Below are positions 58,286-64,000 of a DNA stretch of 64,000 nucleotides, piece by piece (the first letter of the stretch is position 1; each line of letters starts with the position of its first letter). The notes under the pieces were generated by a model, which was not told where the DNA came from, made no database searches, and was given only the letters and a program-made list of their open reading frames with translations. Position numbers and translations under genes: made by a program. This DNA comes from Molanna angustata (taxonomy: Eukaryota; Arthropoda; Insecta; Trichoptera; Molannidae). The DNA lies in NCBI GenBank assembly GCA_963576475.1, contig OY754982.1, positions 11,124,546 through 11,188,545 of the forward strand, read 5' to 3'.

Positions 58286-58599
58286 AAAACACTTGGCTAA
58301 CCATGGAAGACACATTATAGATTATATTGCGAGGAGTCAATAATATCCCTTGAACGACGACGAACACCGAATAAAAAGTAATATGCCTAATACAATATAT
58401 TATATTACAATATTTAATGTGGCTTAGAGATTTGCACTTAATTCAGTTAGGCTAATCTATGCGAAAATATCAATCTTTTTTTTAATATTTTTCACGAAAA
58501 ATTCAAATAAAGAGTATTACAAACTCCAAAAAGAAGCGTTTAGTCTAGTTACTATATAAATCGTAACAATGGCGTTTGTGAAAGGTAACAAAATACCTA

Positions 58600-58760
58600 C
58601 CATACCATACCATCACGCCATTTCCCTATTTGGGGTAGGCAGAGAGAACCGAACGCCAGACTCCTCTCTCTTGACACACATTCCTCGCTTGATTCACGTC
58701 CATACATCGTCTCATACACGCTCTTCTATTATTCTTACTTCTAACATCACCATCTACAAA
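58600..58760 (+). repeat. Repeat fragment with GGGGTAGGCAGAG motif
   Basis: CACGCCATTTCCCTATTTGG, GGTAGGCAGAGAGAACCGAA and CTTGACACACATTCCTCG look like a dispersed repeat I associate with lepidopteran genomes; only one copy is here, so this rests on recollection of style. Confidence 0.3.
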
Positions 58761-58839
58761 ATAACAAAATAAGTACCTACTGTTAAACAAAGTTACTTTT
58801 TAATTTTGTCGACGGATAATTCGTGGTGAAACTCCATTA

Positions 58840-59229
58840 TACTAGGTATAAATGAAAACACTAATTTGTTTAAGTTTCACTATTTAATTTAAAACTGGCA
58901 CTGAGCGGTATCGATCTGTTGAAGATCATCGTCAGAGTGCACGAAAATGAATGTGAACAGAGTATAAATGTAATTTAAATATTGGAACACAACTTTTTTT
59001 TTTGTAAAGTTCTATCAGTTCGATTAGTATTGCCAGAAATTACACATATTTACTATTCTGTTTTATTTGCCAGTTTTCTTCATCAGTTCTTTCTGGCAAT
59101 ACTAATCGAACTGATAGAACTTTACAAAAAAAAGGGTAAGGGTAAGGACCGATACCGGTCAGTTCCAGTTTTAAATTAAATAGTGAAACTTAAACATAAA
59201 CAAATTAGTGTTTTCATTTATACCTAGTA
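58840..59229. mobile_element. 390-bp TIR element with inner inverted repeat
   Basis: TACTAGGTATAAATGAAAAC and GTTTTCATTTATACCTAGTA open about 70-bp TIRs that run to AAACTGGCACTG / CAGTTCCAGTTT. A second inverted pair AGTTCTATCAGTTCGATTAG / CTAATCGAACTGATAGAACT lies inside (about 59007-59125). Ends in TA, as for Tc1/mariner-type MITEs. It carries a hammerhead-like motif in its left arm. Confidence 0.75.
58898..58940 (-). ncRNA. Hammerhead-ribozyme-like motif 3
   Basis: GCACT (stem I), CTGACGA, extra T, stem II GATCT-TCAAC-AGATC, GATA in place of GAAA, CCGC, triplet CTC, then AGTGC pairing perfectly with GCACT. Two core deviations (GATA; C for G in stem III) suggest a decayed copy. Confidence 0.4.
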
Positions 59230-59249
59230 AATTTACTTTATTTTTAACT

Positions 59250-59370
59250 AGCAGACCCCACAGAGGTTATCCTGCCCGAATGTTGATATGCGTGCTATGT
59301 CATCAAAATCGTTCCAGTTGTTTAGGAATTCAGTGACATACACACGTACAGATGATTTATATTTAAATAT
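59250..59370 (+). mobile_element. RTE-like LINE 3' tail
   Basis: AAAATCGTTCCAGTTGTTTA, GGAATTCAGTGACATACACA and an AT-rich end resemble the conserved 3' terminus of RTE-type LINEs and their SINEs. Confidence 0.4.
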
Positions 59371-59514
59371 ATATTAATGTAACAACAGTTCCGCATTTTA
59401 TTTAATTGTATTTCAAAATTTTACTGTTTGCTTAGTACCAGGAATACATTTTTTATTTCCTCTGATACAATTTTTTATTCGACTTGTGAAAATAAACCAT
59501 CCGGGAACTCACTC

Positions 59515-59605
59515 AAATATACACAAAAAATTTCATAAAAATCGGTTTAGCCCTTTAGGGGGAGCTCAGTGATATACACGCGTACAGAAGAATCATAACT
59601 ATAAG
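59515..59605 (+). mobile_element. Second RTE-like 3' tail
   Basis: AAAAATCGGTTTAGCCCTTT, GGAGCTCAGTGATATACACG; same terminus as at 59250-59370, about 260 bp away in the same orientation. Confidence 0.4.
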
Positions 59606-59630
59606 GATATCCAAAATAACTTTATTTACC

Positions 59631-59669
59631 GTCGACCGGTTTCGAGAACAACGTTCTCTTCTTCAGGAA
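59631..59669 (-). ncRNA. Hammerhead-ribozyme-like motif 2
   Basis: Minus strand: TTC, CTGAAGA (59666-59660), extra A, stem II GAGAAC-GTT-GTTCTC, GAAA, then CCGG and TC giving the loopless stem III A-CC/GG-U and cleavage triplet GTC, followed by GAC. Stem I is weak (two pairs, then a mismatch). Core residues are complete. Confidence 0.45.
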
Positions 59670-59931
59670 GACATACATAGACTTGCACTGACAAACTGTT
59701 AATACAGTTTAGCCTAAAAAAATTATAACCAAATGAAATAAAAAATACGTACTTACAAAATAATTTTGGATAGTACAAATAATTTATAATTACACCACAA
59801 AGTTACCTTCTAAATATTAACGAAATTTATTTGATTTGATGATATTATATCATTTAAATTTAAAGACAGTCGACTATTGCTAAATGAAGAAAAACTTTTG
59901 TGTACTACTTACTTGATAAAATACATACCTA

Positions 59932-60499
59932 TTAAGGGGGGGATTGCTGCCAACGTACCTATTTTTCAATTTGATATACCAACATTATTTCTTATCAAAT
60001 CGTTTTGAAAAATATAATTTAGATAGTTTGGGTATTAATAAACAAAAGTGTACCTTAACTTTTTGATAATGTTCTGTATAAATTCTTGTAGAAAAATAAT
60101 GGCATACCCCAAATTTCAACGTTTATCATATATTTTTGATAAAATATAAGGCGTAGAGTAATATATTTCTTTTTAAATTAAAGAAGACAAAAATATCTAG
60201 AAAAATATGATGTGACATATCATATTTTTCCAGGTATTTTGTTCTTCTTTAATTTATAAAAAAAAATATTGCTCTATATCTTATATTTATTTAGAAATTT
60301 AAGATAAATGTCTAATTCGGGGTATGCTTATTATTTTCCTACAAGAGTATATACAGAACATAATCAAAAAGTTAAGGTATATTTCTCTTTATTAATATCC
60401 AAACTAACTAGGTTATTTTTTTCAAAATGATTCGTTTAGTAATAATGATGGTATATCAAATTGAAAAAATAGGTACGTTGGCAGCAGTCACCCTCTTAA
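59932..60499. mobile_element. TTAA-flanked foldback MITE, copy 3
   Basis: TTAA at 59932-59935 and 60496-60499. The arms are inverse over ~280 bp (GCTGCCAACGTACCTATTTT ... AAAATAGGTACGTTGGCAGC, then AATGATGGTATATCAAATTG and partner). The most compact of the three copies. Confidence 0.78.
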
Positions 60500-62925
60500 T
60501 GTCATGTTTTTTAAATTTGTACACAAACGATGATATGACAGGGTATAGAAGATTTTAAACATAAACACAAGTGTAGGTACTACATATATTGTACATTGTT
60601 ATAATGGTGTATTTAAATTTGATTATAATATTTTAAGAAATAAATATTAAGATTATTCCAAAACCTTCTTGATTTCGAAAAAAAGGTTCGAGATTTTAGC
60701 AGTGTGGTGCTTCTGAAAATCCAAGAAATAAATGAAAATACCTCAATTAATTGCAGTCATTTAGGATCGCGCGCTATTTGGTAACAACTCTTAACAACTC
60801 AAATTATTATCAATTAATCGAATTTGCAATCTAGGAATTCTTTAAATCTTAAGTTGCTTTGAAATTTCAAGGGGAAACAAAACTATGATGATTAAAGAAA
60901 TCAATGATGCCTATCAAAACTATACCGAGTATCGATACAATTACATTTAATGGACAAGATATTTTTATCGAGATTGAATAGGATATAAATCATTGCCTAA
61001 TTATATTGGTACAAAAATCCAAGGCCCAATATGGAATATAACATCAACTGTAATTTTTTTAAGTTGAATCAAAGTGAAACTAGGATAAAAAATCCATAGG
61101 AAGACTTGACATGAATGAGTTTTTAGAACGGTCAGTTTTCGAGAAGATGGAAAATATTATAAAAATTAGAATTTTTATTTGTTTTACAAAATTCTTATGT
61201 GTTGTATTTTGAAGATTGGTACCTACAACTTTAGAAGGGATGAGGTTAAACACACATTCTTGTTGAATAATCTTTACTAGTGGCATAACAGCAGACAGCA
61301 GCATATACTATAAGATAAGCATATGTTGGAAGAAGACATATGGATTTTTATATAAGAGTTGCCTGCTAAATTTTTAATCTAGGCTAGCAATCAAAAAATT
61401 CCAGGTGGTATGTTATTTTAAACATACCTAATTATGACCACGTTTAGTTATCCAAAAAATTCTTACGAAAAATGGATTGTTCTTATCCAAGAATCCTCAA
61501 TGCGTGTGTTTTCAATAATCGAAAAAAGCAGAATTAATAGCCAGTTTGAATACAAGCATTGGACAAAATCGTTGAAATTTAAAATAGTGTTTTAATTGCA
61601 ACAGTTTATTTCTTCTACCCTGGATTTTGTTGTATGTGTATCTTCTTCTGTTGATTTCACGGGAGATAAAGATGAGCAAATCTAGGCCATATAAAGTTTA
61701 ATAATCGATCTTGCAAATGACACCGATTTGCTTCAATATTATGATCAAAGATTAATCCAATTGAAGCGAAAATAGCTTTAACACAGATATACTTACAGAG
61801 AATGAAATTATTAGATTTAAGTTTTTTTAAACAAAATATATTTTGTCATCGGATTAAAACAAAAAATTAACGTCGTTTTCACTCAATTAAATTAAATTCA
61901 TCTTGGGTCACAATATAATATGCTTTTAACAAAAAACAGAACAAAACCAAAAAGAATTTTATTTAACTTAAGTAATCTAAAGTAATAAAGCAATCAAAAT
62001 GTTAGTGTTTGTGTGTGTGTATGTGTGTGTGTGTGTGTTTGTCTCACGCCTTCTGAAAAACCAAGAGCATCTAAAAATCTAATTTATGTGCGAACGTGTA
62101 CCTGTATACCTGATGCAGTGTCACGCTAAAAATAATGCGATAAAAATGCTGAATTTTAAAAATATTTCAATAATTATTTTTTTCATACAAAATTTTCCAA
62201 GTCGTATCTGTCAAAAAAGTGTACATTTTGCACGCATATATCTGTTAGTTTAAAAGTTAGAAGTACGTATTTACACGAAAAAAATTTACTTTCAAGTATA
62301 ACTTAGCGTTTAAGTGAAAAACATGGTGAATATTTTGTATAATTATAATGTTTAACTTATTTTTAAAGTAAGCGTTTTGTACATAAATGCCGCCATTTTA
62401 ATATCTTTTCATACAATATTTCATTTTCCTACCGAATGAATATGTTCTTGAAAATAATAAACCTTTGAAATAAATATAAATATGAAATAATAAAATGAAA
62501 CACAAGACATTACAGCAAGTTTTAAGACGTATATTGTAAAAGTCTGTTAATTATTAGTAAAGATATGGGCATAATAAAATTGCATAATTTGTATATAATA
62601 TTTGATATTTCGGACAATTTTCATTTTTATGGCATCGAACAAACCAATGTAGGTACCTACATATTCAAAAAATGTATCCGAACCATTCGATATTACTTAC
62701 GTGTTCGAATCGTTTCCATGGCTACAGAAAGAATGTGATATTCAAATAAAATTTGTTAGGAATCGAATTTATTTAGAAGGTTGTTGTAGGTAGGTACCTA
62801 CCTAATACTATTTACTTACAAATCAACAATAATATACCTATACTGATTTCCTATAGGAAAATTATTTTATTTATTTATTTATCAACCGTTTGTCCGATTA
62901 TAATGAAACTTTGGTGAATTGTCGA
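60500..62925. other. AT-rich intergenic; one (GT)n tract
   Basis: No genes or dispersed repeats recognised. A GT-rich microsatellite lies at about 62008-62040, and GTAGGTAGGTACCTACCTA-type sequence at about 62788-62805. Confidence 0.5.
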
Positions 62926-62929
62926 GCGT

Positions 62930-63560
62930 ATGCCCAGGATGGTTTTTGGATTTAAACTTTTTTCTTATTCTTCTTCTTCTTCGTGTATTTGGTCGTTTTA
63001 CCTATGAAGGGGGAGTATCCTGGGAAAAGAAGGTCCGACTGTCCCTCCATCTCTTCACAGGTCTTCCAGGACGGGTTCTGCATATAAACTTTTTTCTTCT
63101 TTTTCTTCAACGTGTACTTGGTCATCTTACCTATGAAGATGAACTATCCTGGGAGATGAAGGTCCAATTTTCCTTCCATCTCTTCGCAGGTTTCTGGATT
63201 TAAACTTTTTTCTTCTTCTTCTTCATCGTCTATTTGGTCATTTTACGTTTGAAGGTGGACTAACCTGGGAGAAGAATGTCCAATTTTCCTTCCATCTCTT
63301 CGCAGGTATCTGGATTTAAACTTATTTCTTCCTCTTCTTCTTCATCGTGTATTTTTGGTCATTTTACCTATGAAGTTGGAGAATCCTGGGAGAAGAAGGT
63401 CCAACTGTCCTTCCATCTCTTCGCAGGTATCTGGGTTTAAACTTTTTTCTTCTTCTTCGTGTATTTAGTCATTTTACCTATTAAGTAGAGCATCCTGGGA
63501 AAAGAAGGTTCTTTCATCTCTTCGCGGTTCTTCCAGGATGGTTTCTGGATTTAAACTTTT
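62930..63560 (+). repeat. ~116-131-bp satellite, 5-6 units
   Basis: GGATTTAAACTTTTTTCTTC recurs at about 62948, 63080, 63196, 63311, 63431 and 63547 with TTCCATCTCTTCGCAGG and CTATGAAG.TGGA blocks between. The short ORF at 62919-63203 is satellite sequence. Confidence 0.85.
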
Positions 63561-63564
63561 CTTA

Positions 63565-63745
63565 ACCGACTGATGGGACGGGATGTAATGAAGGGAAGGG
63601 AGGCACTAAAGGGCCTGAAGGGACGGGAGGTATAAAACTGCCTGAAGGGACGGAAGGTACTGAAGGGCCTGATGGGAAGGGACGTAATGAGGGATTAAAG
63701 GGACGGGAGGTACTGAAGGGCCTGAAGCGGCGGGTCCTGGAGTCT
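63565..63745 (+). repeat. GGGACGGGAGGTACTGAAGG minisatellite
   Basis: Irregular units of about 20-40 bp built from GGGCCTGAAGGGACGGGAGG and GGTACTGAAGGGCCTGATGG. Unusually G-rich on this strand compared with the surroundings. Confidence 0.8.
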
Positions 63746-64000
63746 AATTCTTTTTCTTCTTAATTTTATGTAGACCTTTAGGGCAGTTTTTATACAAACT
63801 ATTTCTTATTGTCTAATTCATCTTCTTCTTCTTTTATGTATACATTTGGGTCATTTTTTTATAAAAATTATTTCCTTTAGTCTAATTATTATTCTTCTTC
63901 ATTTAAGTACGTAGACTTTTGGGAGAGTTTTAATACAAACTATTTCCAATAGTCTTATTCATTTTCTTTTATGTAGACCTTTTGGTCAGTATTTATACAA
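63745..64000 (+). repeat. ~65-75-bp satellite continuing past the window end
   Basis: TTTTATGTAGACCTTTNGG, CAGTTTTTATACAAACTATT and GTCTAATTCNTCTTCTTCTT blocks repeat three to four times and are cut by the end of the window. Confidence 0.75.

Noticed and set aside
59068..59100. Further hammerhead-like CTGATGAAGAAAACTGGC on the minus strand
   Set aside because: CTGATGA and GAAAAC are adjacent with no stem II between them, so no ribozyme fold is possible.
62919..63203. 94-codon plus ORF
   Set aside because: Lies in the ~116-131-bp satellite; repeated peptide FLDLNFFL-like simply reflects the repeats.
1..64000. CRISPR array, bacterial operon or phage-type system
   Set aside because: Split genes, SINEs and LINEs show an animal genome; the tandem arrays have no unique spacers.

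Overview
This window is AT-rich, eukaryotic and repeat-laden. It has split genes with GT-AG introns, insect-style non-LTR retrotransposons, tRNA-derived SINEs and many TIR elements. Frequent GTAGGTACCTAC-type strings and a GGGGTAGGCAGAG repeat fragment near 58.63 kb suggest an insect, most like Lepidoptera to my eye. That is an inference from texture, not a demonstrated placement.

Three host genes can be built exon by exon. (1) An AKAP2_C-like, probably cytoskeletal or signalling scaffold protein lies on the minus strand (22321-23498, two exons). (2) TIM44, the matrix-side tether of the mitochondrial import motor, lies on the plus strand (24814-30267 plus an unplaced first exon). (3) An EMAP/EML-type microtubule-associated protein with a HELP motif and WD propellers lies on the minus strand (38070-52715, 13 exons, 648 aa, phases all consistent). 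AKAP2-like and TIM44 are divergent; TIM44 and EMAP converge. A fourth, small candidate is a TATA-driven first exon with a ZAD-like start (31971-32096) for which I find no downstream exons. The three genes share no obvious pathway.

Layout. 0-1.75 kb: decayed LINE ends plus a SINE. 3.0-4.5 kb: first copy of an unnamed ~1 kb repeat, K. 5.5-10.2 kb: a 30-bp satellite interrupted by a nearly intact ~4.3 kb LINE with both ORFs, target-site duplication TATATCTT and one frameshift. 10.5-17 kb: nested repeats, including a rearranged K copy. 17-22 kb: AT-rich DNA with a fresh 210-bp tandem duplication. 22-30 kb: AKAP2-like and TIM44; the last TIM44 intron holds a stack of nested transposons. 31-36 kb: probable solo LTR, ZAD-like exon, foldback TTAA element, third K copy. 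38-53 kb: EMAP, with introns full of SINEs, a perfect hAT MITE and tandem repeats. 53-60.5 kb: a large inverted repeat pair interrupted by a LINE, several foldback elements and RTE-like tails. 62.9-64 kb: three adjacent satellites running off the end.

The least expected signal is a recurrent hammerhead-ribozyme-like motif at four places, in or beside repeats (16904-16943 +, 42549-42589 +, 58898-58940 -, 59631-59669 -). Each combines CTGANGA, one extra base, a 5-6 bp hairpin, GAAA or a one-base variant, then a closing stem with a cleavage-type triplet.
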